Shown: positions 9,491 to 17,052 of the stretch, in pieces
Layout of the letters: every line of letters begins with the position of its first letter
How positions within the stretch are numbered: position 1 is the stretch's first letter
Assembly: GCA_040219515.1 (NCBI GenBank)
Contig: JAVJSI010000011.1
Coordinates: 62,001 to 126,000, forward strand
Origin: Acidimicrobiales bacterium
GTDB lineage: Bacteria > Actinomycetota > Acidimicrobiia > Acidimicrobiales > Aldehydirespiratoraceae
Direction: 5' to 3'
DNA length: 64,000 nucleotides
The notes under the pieces: model-generated
What the model saw: the letters and a program-made list of their open reading frames with translations, nothing else
What the model was told of the DNA's origin: nothing
Databases searched by the model: none
Translations under genes and position numbers: made by a program

Positions 9491-10509
9491 CCAGGAAAAC
9501 TCCGACCACACCGACCACCTATCGCGACGCCGGTGTCGACATCGACGCCGGCAATCGCACCGTTCGTCTCCTCGCCGATGCGGTGAAGGCCACCAACACC
9601 CCTGCGGTGCTGTCCGAAGTCGGCGCGTTCGGCGGATTGTTCGCGGCCGACGGACTCGGCCCCGGCAAGGTGCTCGTCGCCTCCACCGACGGTGTGGGGA
9701 CCAAGGTCGAGCTCGCCGCTCGCCACGAACGCTGGCGGGGAGTGGGCGCCGACCTCGTCAACCACTGTGTCGACGACATCCTCGTCCAGGGGGCTCGACC
9801 GCTCTTCTTCCTCGACTACATCGCAACGGCGTCGCTGGTTCCCGAGGTCGTGGCGGAGATCGTCACGGGGATGGCCGAGGCCTGCCAGGCCGTGGGCTGT
9901 GCGCTGCTCGGCGGCGAGACGGCGGAGATGCCGGGGGTCTACATGCCCGGCGCGGTCGACATCGCCGGCACCATCGTGGGCGTCGTCGATCGCGACGCCC
10001 TCTGGCCCCGCACCGCCGACCTTTCCGAGGGCGACCTGCTGGTCGGCCTGACCAGCCGTAGCCCCCACACCAACGGCTACTCCCTCATCCGATTGCTGCT
10101 CGAGACCCACGAGCCCAGCGCCGAGATGCTCGACTGGCTGCTCACGCCACACCAGCCCTACATCACCCACGTCGACCAGATGCAGGCGGCCGGCATCGGC
10201 CCGTTGGCCTTGGCCCACATCACCGGCGGCGGGCTCTTCGAGAACGTTCCCCGGGTGCTGCCCGCCCACCTCGCGGCCGAGTTCGAGCTCGGGAGCTGGG
10301 ACGTTCCGACCCACTTCCGGTCGCTCGTCGAATGGGGCGATCTGCCCGACAGCGAGGCGTTCCGCGTCTGGAACATGGGCATCGGCATGGTGGTGGTCGT
10401 CCCCGCCGACCAGCGTGACCTGGTGCACCAGGCCGGCTTGCCGATCATCGGCCGCCTGGTGGCGGCGAGCGGCGACGAGCGGGTGACGCTCACCGGCGAA
10501 TGGCGATGA
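9487..10509 (+). CDS. purM: Phosphoribosylformylglycinamidine cyclo-ligase PurM
   Basis: AIR synthetase of 340 residues, which closes the imidazole ring from FGAM. Motifs include STDGVGTKV (ATP/substrate loop), NHCVDDILVQGARPLFFLDYIA, LLGGETAEMPG, SRSPHTNGYSLIR and HITGGGLFENVPRVLP. The N-terminus TYRDAGVDIDAGN is typical. It overlaps both neighbours by ATGA-type junctions (purD upstream, purN downstream). Confidence 0.96.
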   Translation: MTRKTPTTPTTYRDAGVDIDAGNRTVRLLADAVKATNTPAVLSEVGAFGGLFAADGLGPGKVLVASTDGVGTKVELAARHERWRGVGADLVNHCVDDILVQGARPLFFLDYIATASLVPEVVAEIVTGMAEACQAVGCALLGGETAEMPGVYMPGAVDIAGTIVGVVDRDALWPRTADLSEGDLLVGLTSRSPHTNGYSLIRLLLETHEPSAEMLDWLLTPHQPYITHVDQMQAAGIGPLALAHITGGGLFENVPRVLPAHLAAEFELGSWDVPTHFRSLVEWGDLPDSEAFRVWNMGIGMVVVVPADQRDLVHQAGLPIIGRLVAASGDERVTLTGEWR

Positions 10510-11126
10510 CGGGTCGACTCGTCGTCCTCGCGTCGGGCTCCGGATCGAATCTCCAAGCGCTCATCGACGCCATCGACGGAGGGCGACTCGACGCCGAGAT
10601 CGTTGCCGTCTATGTGAACCGGCGAGGCGCCTTCGCCCGCGAGCGGGCCGACGCTGCCGGCATCCCCCAGGAATTCGTGCCGATGCGGCCGTTTCTCGAG
10701 GCCGCGGTCGACGGCGGCGAGACCGAGCGGGCCGGACGTGAGGCGTACGACCGCGATCTCGCGGCCCGCATCTCGGCCCATGGTCCCGATGTCGTGGTGC
10801 TGGCCGGGTGGATGCACCTCTTCACCTCGGCATTTCTCCAGTCGGTTTCCGCGAAGGTGGTCAACCTCCATCCCGCGCTGCCGGGGGAGTTCCCCGGCGC
10901 CCGCGCGATCGACGACGCATGGGCGGCCCACCAGTCGTCGGGTCTCGAGCGCACCGGGGTGATGGTGCACCTCGTGCCCGACGAGGGTGTCGACAACGGT
11001 CCCGTCCTGGCCACTGCCGAGGTGCCGATACTCGCCGACGACACCCGCGACGATCTCGAAGCCCGCATCCACGAGGTCGAACACCGCCTGCTCACCGACG
11101 CCGTCGCTGCGCTGGTCTCGCCATGA
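10506..11126 (+). CDS. purN: Phosphoribosylglycinamide formyltransferase PurN
   Basis: GAR transformylase using 10-formyl-THF, 206 residues. Motifs: VVLASGSGSNLQAL phosphate loop, VNLHPALPGEFPG with the catalytic Asn/His, and VHLVPDEGVDNGPV with the catalytic Asp. ATG 10506 sits in an ATGA overlap with purM, like several other junctions of this operon; ATG 10500, two codons earlier, is the alternative. The stop overlaps the menA start (ATGA), so menA is read from the purine operon. Confidence 0.95.
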   Translation: MTGRLVVLASGSGSNLQALIDAIDGGRLDAEIVAVYVNRRGAFARERADAAGIPQEFVPMRPFLEAAVDGGETERAGREAYDRDLAARISAHGPDVVVLAGWMHLFTSAFLQSVSAKVVNLHPALPGEFPGARAIDDAWAAHQSSGLERTGVMVHLVPDEGVDNGPVLATAEVPILADDTRDDLEARIHEVEHRLLTDAVAALVSP

Positions 11127-12046
11127 ACACGCCGTCCGCCACCGCCCCGACCGGCGCGGCGCTGTGGGTGGCCGGCGCCCGCCTGCGCACCCTTCCCGCC
11201 GCCGTCGTGCCGGTGGCCGTCGGCACCGCCGTTGCCGTGGGCCTCGGTACCGCCGCGGGTGCCGAGGCCGATACGGAGTGGTGGCGAGCGGGTCTCGCCC
11301 TGGTCGTGGCGGTCGCGCTGCAGGTGGGCGTGAACTACGCCAACGACTATTCCGATGGCGTGCGGGGCACCGACGGGGTCGAGCGGGTCGGACCGTTGCG
11401 CCTCGTCGGGTCGGGGCTCGTTGCCCCGGCGACGGTCAAGCGGGCGGCCACGCTCGCCTTCGGCGTCGCCGGCGTGGCAGGGACGATTCTGGCCTTCGTG
11501 GTCGGACCGGAACTCTTCGTCGTCGGGGCGCTGTGCCTGGTCGCCGGTTGGACCTACACCGGCGGGCCTCGGCCCTACGGGTACCTCGGCCTGGGCGAGG
11601 TGTTCGTCTTCGTCTTCTTCGGGCTCGTGGCCACGATCGGCACCACCTATGTGCTCACCGAGCGGGTGGAGGCGCTCGCCGTGTGGTGCAGCATCACCGT
11701 CGGCCTGTGGTCCACCGCGCTGATGGTGACCAACAATCTGCGCGACATCCCCGGCGACACCGTCGCCGGCAAGCAGACGCTGGCCGTCCGCCTCGGCGAC
11801 GCAAGGACCCGGCAGGCCTACGTGCTGCTCCACGTGGTGGCCCTCGCAGTGGCGGTGGGCATCGCGGCCACGCTGCGCGTGGGCGCGGTCGGCGCGCTGG
11901 CCGCGGCGCCGATGGCCTGGCTCGCGATCCGTCGGGTCCGAGGCGGCGCAGGCGGGCCGGCGCTCATTCCGGTGCTCGGGGCCACGGCCCGGGCCCAGAT
12001 GCTCGGCGGACTCGGGATGACCATCGGACTCGCCGTCACCGGCTGA
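11123..12046 (+). CDS. menA: 1,4-dihydroxy-2-naphthoate polyprenyltransferase MenA
   Basis: UbiA-family membrane prenyltransferase that attaches the isoprenoid tail in menaquinone synthesis, 307 residues with about eight hydrophobic segments. The first Asp-rich motif is NYANDYSDGVRGTD near residue 74, and the second is NNLRDIPGDTVAGKQTLAVRLG near 196, with the MenA-type KQTLA. It overlaps purN by ATGA and closes the operon. menG, for the last step of the same pathway, lies 0.4 kb downstream on the other strand. The placement indicates menaquinone is the respiratory quinone. Confidence 0.92.
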   Translation: MNTPSATAPTGAALWVAGARLRTLPAAVVPVAVGTAVAVGLGTAAGAEADTEWWRAGLALVVAVALQVGVNYANDYSDGVRGTDGVERVGPLRLVGSGLVAPATVKRAATLAFGVAGVAGTILAFVVGPELFVVGALCLVAGWTYTGGPRPYGYLGLGEVFVFVFFGLVATIGTTYVLTERVEALAVWCSITVGLWSTALMVTNNLRDIPGDTVAGKQTLAVRLGDARTRQAYVLLHVVALAVAVGIAATLRVGAVGALAAAPMAWLAIRRVRGGAGGPALIPVLGATARAQMLGGLGMTIGLAVTG

Positions 12047-12067
12047 CGAGGTTGATCAGGTCACGCC

Positions 12068-12433
12068 TCAGAGCGCCTGGTTGAGCTCGATCTGATTGCC
12101 GGCGGGATCGTGGAAGAACGCCTGGAGGCACACGCCGTCGATGGGGGAGACGTCGCTGACTTCGACGCCCCGGCTTTGCAGCACGGCGCGGGCCTGTTCG
12201 ATGTCGTCGACGGGGATGGCGAAGTGGGGACCGAAGCCCTCCATCAGCGGCAGTTCGACGAGATGGAGTTGTTGTGGGCCCATCTGGAGCCACGCGCCGC
12301 CGATGCCCAGGTCGGGGCGGTCGATCTCGGTGAAGCCGAGCACGTCGACATAGAACGCCCGGTTCGCCTCGACATCGTCGACGTTGACCGACACGTGGTG
12401 GACACCGCGGGTGAAGAGGTCGTTGGTCGTCAT
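12068..12433 (-). CDS. VOC (glyoxalase/bleomycin resistance) family protein
   Basis: A single-domain vicinal oxygen chelate protein of 121 residues. It has the paired beta-alpha-beta-beta-beta modules: VHHVSVNVDDVEANRAFYVDVLGF at the N-terminus and FHDPAGNQIELNQ at the C-terminus. Potential metal ligands are the His near the start, the His in LHLVE or PHFAI, and the terminal Glu in IELNQ. The substrate cannot be told. It lies 9 nt downstream of menG on the same strand and may be cotranscribed. It converges on menA. Confidence 0.75.
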   Translation of the reverse strand: MTTNDLFTRGVHHVSVNVDDVEANRAFYVDVLGFTEIDRPDLGIGGAWLQMGPQQLHLVELPLMEGFGPHFAIPVDDIEQARAVLQSRGVEVSDVSPIDGVCLQAFFHDPAGNQIELNQAL

Positions 12434-12442
12434 GCGCGGACC

Positions 12443-13180
12443 CTAGTTGGCGGGCCCGAGCTCGTCCCTGCGGGTGGCGGTGATGAGATGGGCGCCGACG
12501 AACACCTTGCGGGTGATGTCGGTGAACCCGGCGTCGGCGATGCGGGCCTGCATCTCCGGCCACGGGGGCATGTAGGCCAGCGACTTCGGCAGGTACTCAT
12601 ACGCGGTGCGCTCGGACAGCAGTCCGCCGATGCGCGGCACGACCTTGCCGAAGTAGATGCCGTGGCCCCAACGCAGGAGCCGATTTTCGGGCTCGGCCGC
12701 GTCGACCAGGGAGATCCGCCCGCCCGGCCGGATCACCCGAGCCAGTTCGTCGAAGAACCCCGGTAGTTCGACGAGGTTGCGGAGCGCGAAGCCACAGGTG
12801 GCACCATCGGCGGTGCCGGCGGCCATGGGCAGGGCGAGGATGTCGCCGTGGACGAGCGGTGCATCGGTGCGGGCTGCGGCGAGCATGCCCATCGACAGAT
12901 CGATGCCGACCGGCCGCAGTCCCGCCGTGGTGGCGACCCGGCAGAAGTCGCCGGTGCCGCACGCGAGATCGAGGACGAGTGACCTCTCGGGCAGCGCCAA
13001 TGCGGCGAGGGCTTTGTTGCGCCATCGCACGTCGAGACCGAAGGTCATGAGCCGGTTCACGAGGTCGTAGCGGGGCGCGATCGTGTCGAACAACGATCGC
13101 ACCGCCTCCCGCTTCTCGTCGCCCTGCGGCAGGTTCTCGGGGTCGAGGGTGACGCCGTCGCGACGAATGGGGTCGTTCAC
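12443..13180 (-). CDS. menG: Demethylmenaquinone methyltransferase MenG/UbiE
   Basis: SAM-dependent methyltransferase of 245 residues that makes menaquinone from demethylmenaquinone. SAM motif I is LVLDLACGTGDF, and the UbiE signature is present: FDTIAPRYDLVNRLMTFGLDVRWR at the N-terminus and CGFALRNLVE in the middle. The GTG start at 13180 overlaps the stop of the upstream membrane-protein gene (GTGA). The longer frame upstream is the shadow of that gene and is rejected. Confidence 0.92.
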   Translation of the reverse strand: MNDPIRRDGVTLDPENLPQGDEKREAVRSLFDTIAPRYDLVNRLMTFGLDVRWRNKALAALALPERSLVLDLACGTGDFCRVATTAGLRPVGIDLSMGMLAAARTDAPLVHGDILALPMAAGTADGATCGFALRNLVELPGFFDELARVIRPGGRISLVDAAEPENRLLRWGHGIYFGKVVPRIGGLLSERTAYEYLPKSLAYMPPWPEMQARIADAGFTDITRKVFVGAHLITATRRDELGPAN

Positions 13181-13569
13181 CGGAAGTAGATCCGCTGGTA
13201 CTCGCCGCTCATCCGGTGGAACAGCGCGGCGAGCAGGGCGACGTCGAACACGAGGCCGAAGACGTTCCACTCGATCGCGTCGCCGAGCCCGGACTGCTGC
13301 CAGATCGCCGCCCGCACGACGAATGGGGCGATGGCCGCGGCGATACCGAGCCCGTAGCCCCACTTGCGCTCGTTCGCGATGCCGAACGCGCCGCCGGCGG
13401 CGCCCACGGTCAGCAGCAGGATGACGACGAAGCGGGTGGGTCCCGACGAGATCGCCCCGACGCCGGCGCCACCGAAGATCAGCGTGCTCACGGCGCTGAA
13501 GTACAGAAGGAACTGCGCGATGTAGAGCGTCTGCGGCTGTCGGTTGTTGATCCAGACCATGTTGTTCAT
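13177..13569 (-). CDS. Small integral membrane protein, unknown function
   Basis: 130 residues with about four hydrophobic segments (near residues 16-37, 47-63, 71-92 and 103-117) and a basic C-terminus ending in QRIYFR. No family recognised. It overlaps menG by GTGA and is probably cotranscribed with it, so a link to the membrane or quinones is possible but unproven. The start is unusual: three ATG codons carried by 14-bp repeats precede it, two of them opening five-codon mini-ORFs whose TGA overlaps the next ATG (see findings). An in-frame ATG three codons further in is also possible. Confidence 0.7.
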   Translation of the reverse strand: MNNMVWINNRQPQTLYIAQFLLYFSAVSTLIFGGAGVGAISSGPTRFVVILLLTVGAAGGAFGIANERKWGYGLGIAAAIAPFVVRAAIWQQSGLGDAIEWNVFGLVFDVALLAALFHRMSGEYQRIYFR

Positions 13570-13614
13570 GCGAGGTTGTTCATGCGAGGTCGTCCATGCG
13601 GGGGGTTGTTCACG
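13561..13614 (-). repeat. 14-bp imperfect tandem repeats over a start codon
   Basis: Read on the minus strand, GTGAACAAC is followed by ATGGACGACCTCGC, then ATGAACAACCTCGC, then ATGAACAAC leading into the membrane-protein gene. The unit length is 14 nt, not a multiple of three, so each ATG is in a different frame. The middle units encode MDDLA and MNNLA, each ending in a TGA that overlaps the next ATG. Confidence 0.8.
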
Positions 13615-13648
13615 TTGTCAGTATGGGTCGGAACGGTGCGGGCGCGGC

Positions 13649-14731
13649 TCAGCGGCGGCGCGGCGGGTCGACGAGTTGGCGGCTGGCGGCCAGCTGTCCG
13701 CAGGCGGCGTCGATCTCGGTGCCGCGGGTGTCGCGCACCGTGGCGTTGACCCCGTAGTTGTCGAGCTGGTCACGAAACGCCCGCACCCGATCGATCGGCG
13801 TGCCGCGGGTGAGGTAGCCGGGCGTGGGGTTCAGCGGGATCAGATTGACGTGCGCCCGCAGCCGGTGGCACAACACGGCGAGCTCCTGGGCGTCGACCGG
13901 CTGGTCGTTGACCCCGTCGATCATCGCCCACTCGAACGACAGGCGGCGGTTCTTCGCGGCGAGATAGCGCTCGCAGGCATCGACGAGATGGTTGAGCGGA
14001 TACCGACGATTGATCGGGACGAGCTCGTCGCGCAGGTCGTCGTTGGCGGCGTGGAGCGACACCGCGAGGTTGACCGGAAGTGCTTCCTGGGCCAGGCGCT
14101 CGATGCCGGGAACCACACCCACGGTGGAGATCGTGATGTGGCGAGCGCCGAGGCCGAGGTCGCCGTGGATGCGCTCCACGGCGGCCCACGTGCGGTCGTA
14201 GTTCGCGAACGGTTCGCCCATGCCCATGAAGACGATGTTGCTGACGCGTCGGGGCTCTGACGTGCGGCGAGCCCGCACGACCTGCTCGACGATCTCTCCC
14301 ACCGAGAGGTGACGATCGAACCCGCTCTGCCCGGTGGCGCAGAACCCGCAGCCCATCGCACAGCCGGCCTGCGACGACACACAGACCGTGGTGCGGTCGT
14401 CGTAGTGCATCAGCACCGTCTCGACCTGATAGCCGTCGTGCAGCTTCCACAGCCACTTGACGGTCTCGCCGCCGTCGCTCACGGATTCCGCGATCGGGTC
14501 GAGTGCGAGGGGGAGCAGGTCGGCCAGCTTTCGGCGCAGTGCTTTGGGGACGTTGGTGAGGTCGTCGAGCTCGGTGCCGCGCTCGTGGATGCCGTCCCAG
14601 ACCTGGTCGAGTCGGTAGCTCGGCTCGTCGGCCAGCAGGGCGGCGAACTCGTCGCGGTTCAGGTCGTAGCGAAGCGTGGGCGCATTGCGGCCGGCCCGGC
14701 CCGCCGCGGTCGGCGGCTCGATGGCGGTCAT
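13649..14731 (-). CDS. rlmN: 23S rRNA/tRNA adenine C2-methyltransferase RlmN
   Basis: Radical-SAM enzyme that methylates A2503 of 23S rRNA and A37 of some tRNAs. It has 360 residues. The [4Fe-4S] cluster ligands are Cys124, Cys128 and Cys131 in the GCAMGCGFC motif, and the C-terminal AACGQ supplies the catalytic resolving Cys. Other signatures are VFMGMGEPFANYD and NLAVSLHAANDDLR. The start overlaps the stop of the mshD-like gene (ATGA), so the two form an operon. Confidence 0.94.
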   Translation of the reverse strand: MTAIEPPTAAGRAGRNAPTLRYDLNRDEFAALLADEPSYRLDQVWDGIHERGTELDDLTNVPKALRRKLADLLPLALDPIAESVSDGGETVKWLWKLHDGYQVETVLMHYDDRTTVCVSSQAGCAMGCGFCATGQSGFDRHLSVGEIVEQVVRARRTSEPRRVSNIVFMGMGEPFANYDRTWAAVERIHGDLGLGARHITISTVGVVPGIERLAQEALPVNLAVSLHAANDDLRDELVPINRRYPLNHLVDACERYLAAKNRRLSFEWAMIDGVNDQPVDAQELAVLCHRLRAHVNLIPLNPTPGYLTRGTPIDRVRAFRDQLDNYGVNATVRDTRGTEIDAACGQLAASRQLVDPPRRR

Positions 14732-15435
14732 CGGTCGAGCCGGTAGGCGCGGTCGGTGTGGTGCCGGGTGAACCCGAGGGCGGCGTAGGTCGCGTTGGCC
14801 GGGTCGTTGTCGGACTCGACGTAGAGCATCCCGTGGCGCAGGCCCCGGTCGGCGAGCCACTCGAGACCGGCCAGCGTCATCGGCTTGCCCAGGCCCTGGC
14901 CGTGATGACCCGGGTCGACGGCGATCACGTAGATCTCGCCGAGCGGCGGGTCGTGGTCCGAATGGACCTTGGTCCAGCAGAATCCGGCCAGTTCGTCGGC
15001 GCCGTCGGAGCCGCGGGCGTGGTAGAGCCGGAATCCGTCGGGGTCGAACCAGGGTTCCTGCATGGTCGCGAGCGCGGCCTCGGCCGTGAGTCCACCCTGT
15101 TCGGGGTGCCAGTGGAACGCTCGATTGTTCACCCGGACGAAGTCGTCGAGGTCATGGCCGTTGTCGGGGTCGAACGCCCGGGTCGGCAGCCCGGAGGGGC
15201 GGGCCGGCAGGTCGCAGCGGAGCTGCCAGAGGTCGCGGTAGGCGACGAACCCGAGGTCCGTCGCCACGGCGTGGGCCCGGTCGTCGACCGGTCGGATCCA
15301 GAGCTGCACCCCATCGCCGGCCTCTCGGTCGTCGAGCGCCGCGGCCAGGCGCTCCTGGAGGCTGCCGTCGGACTCGTCGACACCGATCGTCCAGCGGAAC
15401 TCTCCGGGATTTGGTCCTTCGACGGTCAGTTCCAC
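14728..15435 (-). CDS. mshD: MshD-like mycothiol synthase (GNAT acetyltransferase)
   Basis: Acetylates Cys-GlcN-Ins to make mycothiol, the actinobacterial low-molecular-weight thiol. Sequence hallmarks of the MshD C-terminal GNAT domain are VNNRAFHWHPEQGG, AGFCWTKVH, GEIYVIAVDP and GLGKPMTLAGLEWL. At 235 residues it is shorter than typical MshD (about 300), so the N-terminal GNAT half is reduced. The GTG start has a TACGCT box 6 nt upstream, supporting a leaderless mRNA. It is divergent from nth across 26 bp. Confidence 0.82.
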   Translation of the reverse strand: MELTVEGPNPGEFRWTIGVDESDGSLQERLAAALDDREAGDGVQLWIRPVDDRAHAVATDLGFVAYRDLWQLRCDLPARPSGLPTRAFDPDNGHDLDDFVRVNNRAFHWHPEQGGLTAEAALATMQEPWFDPDGFRLYHARGSDGADELAGFCWTKVHSDHDPPLGEIYVIAVDPGHHGQGLGKPMTLAGLEWLADRGLRHGMLYVESDNDPANATYAALGFTRHHTDRAYRLDR

Positions 15436-15441
15436 CCGGTC

Positions 15442-15447
15442 AGCGTA
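15442..15447 (-). promoter_or_regulatory. -10 box (TACGCT) for the mshD-like gene
   Basis: On the minus strand TACGCT ends 6 nt before the GTG at 15435. It is two bases from the oppositely oriented nth box, so the two promoters lie back to back in a 26-bp intergenic region. Confidence 0.4.
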
Positions 15448-15449
15448 GC

Positions 15450-15455
15450 TAGTGT
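15450..15455 (+). promoter_or_regulatory. -10 box (TAGTGT) for nth
   Basis: TAGTGT ends 6 nt before the nth ATG, fitting a leaderless transcript. The -35 regions of nth and mshD would lie inside each other's coding sequences. Confidence 0.4.
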
Positions 15456-15461
15456 CGCCGG

Positions 15462-16103
15462 ATGGCCAAGCCCCGCACGCCCAAGGGTCGTGCTCGTCGC
15501 ACCAACGAACGGCTCACCCTCGAGTACCCGGACGCGGTCTGCGAGCTCGACCACCGCAATCCGTTCGAGCTGCTGGCCGCGACCATTCTCTCCGCGCAGG
15601 CCACCGATGTCGGGGTCAACAAGGCCACCCCGGGGCTCTTCGCTCGTTTCCCCGACCCGTGGTCGCTGGCCGAGGTCGAACCCGAGCAGGTCGAACCCTA
15701 CGTCGACACGATCGGCCTGTTCCGCCAGAAGTCGAAGAGCCTCGTGGGCATGGCCCGGATGCTGGTCGACGACTACGACGGCGAGGTCCCGTCGGCGATG
15801 AAGGATCTCGTGCGCCTCCCCGGTGTGGGCCGCAAGACGGCCAACGTCGTGCGCAGCGTGGCCCTCGGCAAACCCGGGTTGCCGGTCGACACCCACGTCA
15901 TCCGATTGTCGAACCTTTTGGGCATCACCACGGAGAGCGATGCCGTCAAGATCGAGCTCGAGCTCAACCCGATGGTGCCGGCGATGGAACGAGGCGAGTT
16001 CAGCCTGCGGATGATCCTCCACGGTCGACGTGTGTGCATCGCCCGCCGACCACGGTGCGAGGACTGTGTTCTGAACGACTTCTGTCCCTCCAGCCAGGTG
16101 TAG
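15462..16103 (+). CDS. nth: Endonuclease III
   Basis: Base-excision repair DNA glycosylase/AP lyase for oxidised pyrimidines, 213 residues. The helix-hairpin-helix is LVRLPGVGRKTANVV with catalytic Lys125, and Asp143 is in PVDTHVIRLS. The [4Fe-4S] cluster is C192-X6-C199-X2-C202-X5-C208 at the very C-terminus. Start chosen at ATG after the TAGTGT box. A candidate small RNA follows downstream. Confidence 0.95.
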   Translation: MAKPRTPKGRARRTNERLTLEYPDAVCELDHRNPFELLAATILSAQATDVGVNKATPGLFARFPDPWSLAEVEPEQVEPYVDTIGLFRQKSKSLVGMARMLVDDYDGEVPSAMKDLVRLPGVGRKTANVVRSVALGKPGLPVDTHVIRLSNLLGITTESDAVKIELELNPMVPAMERGEFSLRMILHGRRVCIARRPRCEDCVLNDFCPSSQV

Positions 16104-16157
16104 CGGAGGTCACGCGAATTTTGGGCAGCTGATGCCACGATGGCGTGTGGCCCGGCC

Positions 16158-16163
16158 TATATT
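16158..16163 (+). promoter_or_regulatory. -10 box (TATATT) of the candidate sRNA
   Basis: TATATT is the most canonical -10-like hexamer noticed in this GC-rich window and no gene starts close behind it. It precedes the three-hairpin region by about 7-10 nt. No clear -35 is visible 16-18 bp upstream. Confidence 0.4.
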
Positions 16164-16169
16164 CGTGGA

Positions 16170-16272
16170 CAGCTGAGCGCAGGTCGCTCACGCAAGTCGA
16201 CGACATAAGGGATCCGCCGCCCTGTGTCGTCTGGTGGCCGCTCCCGTGCACGGGAGCGGCCACCGTCTTTTT
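16170..16272 (+). ncRNA. Candidate small RNA with three hairpins
   Basis: Three consecutive stem-loops fill the nth downstream region. Hairpin 1 is TGAGCG/CGCTCA (16174-16190). Hairpin 2 is GACGACA/TGTCGTC with an inner GGG/CCC (16199-16231). Hairpin 3 is a 14-bp GC-rich stem followed by a T-run (16233-16272), an intrinsic terminator. A TATATT box lies just upstream. Together this looks like an independent transcript of about 100 nt. I do not recognise a known family; a long nth 3' UTR is the alternative. Confidence 0.5.
16233..16272 (+). terminator. Intrinsic terminator, 14-bp stem
   Basis: A 32-bp perfect palindrome folds as a 14-bp GC-rich stem with a TGCA loop, followed by GTCTTTTT. It ends the candidate sRNA and any read-through from nth. 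Such a strong U-tract terminator was not noticed elsewhere in the window. Confidence 0.8.
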
Positions 16273-16293
16273 CTGCGCAGGTTTTCTGCGCAG
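16269..16293. repeat. Direct repeat of TTTTCTGCGCAG
   Basis: TTTTCTGCGCAG occurs twice with one base between. Each copy contains the self-complementary octamer CTGCGCAG, with centres 13 bp apart. The pair lies between the terminator and the VTT-family gene and might be a binding site for a regulator. Confidence 0.5.
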
Positions 16294-16359
16294 AATGGCG
16301 CTCTCGCAATAGGGCACTGTGCCGGCACATTCGGTGCCGACTCGTGGCACACTCTCGCC

Positions 16360-17052
16360 GTGCGTGAGCGAGCGGGGTACCGGGCGCAGGGGCGGCGATG
16401 GCGTCGCCAGGGGTTCGCTCTCACCCTCGTCGTCGCCGGCGCAGCGCTCTTCGTGTTGCTCGGAGGATGGGACTTCGTGCGCGACGGCGAACGCGTCGAG
16501 GAGTTCTTCACCGAGCGGGGTGCAGTGGGTCCGGTCGTCTTCGTGCTCGCGATGTGGGCGCTGCAACCGGCCGGGGTGCCCGGACTGGTCTTCATGGTGC
16601 CGGCGGCCGTGGTCTGGCCCCTGCCGACGGCGATGCTGTTGTCCTGGGTGGGAAACATGGGTGCGTCGTCGATCGCGTTCGCCATGGCCCGCTACCTGGC
16701 TCGCGACTGGGTGCAGCAGCGAATGCCCACTCGACTCAGGGGTTGGGATCGTCGCCTCGCCGACGGCGGTCTCGTGCAGGTCATCCTGCTGCGGGTGATC
16801 ACCGGGCAGTTCACGCCGGCGGACTGGGTACTGGGGGTGAGCACCGTCGGTGCCGGGACGTTCCTGGTCGGCACCGCGATCGGCATCATCCCCGGGATCG
16901 TCCTGGCCGTGACGCTCGGCGGCGGCATCATCGATCTGCTGGGCGAACGCTGGATGCGCGTCAGCGTCCTGGCCGCGGTCGTCGTCGCCCTCGGGATCAG
17001 GCGGGCGCGGCGAGCGCGTCGTGCTCGCGGTCTCGCACCGCCGATCGCGTGA
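16360..17052 (+). CDS. TVP38/TMEM64 (VTT domain) family membrane protein
   Basis: Integral membrane protein of 230 residues with the VTT/DedA-like arrangement. A first transmembrane helix (LTLVVAGAALFVLLGGW) is followed by a core with two re-entrant-type loops (VPGLVFMVPAAVVWPLP, GNMGASSIAFAMARYLARDW), then GQFTPADWVLG and a C-terminal helix and a very basic tail. Members are proposed lipid scramblases or transporters; the substrate here is unknown. GTG 16360 is chosen because the upstream frame extends through the terminator hairpin and cannot be coding. Confidence 0.78.
   Translation: MRERAGYRAQGRRWRRQGFALTLVVAGAALFVLLGGWDFVRDGERVEEFFTERGAVGPVVFVLAMWALQPAGVPGLVFMVPAAVVWPLPTAMLLSWVGNMGASSIAFAMARYLARDWVQQRMPTRLRGWDRRLADGGLVQVILLRVITGQFTPADWVLGVSTVGAGTFLVGTAIGIIPGIVLAVTLGGGIIDLLGERWMRVSVLAAVVVALGIRRARRARRARGLAPPIA

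Noticed and set aside
16234-16359. Longer N-terminus for the VTT membrane protein
   Set aside because: The extension runs through the terminator hairpin and direct repeat; GTG 16360 is a better start.
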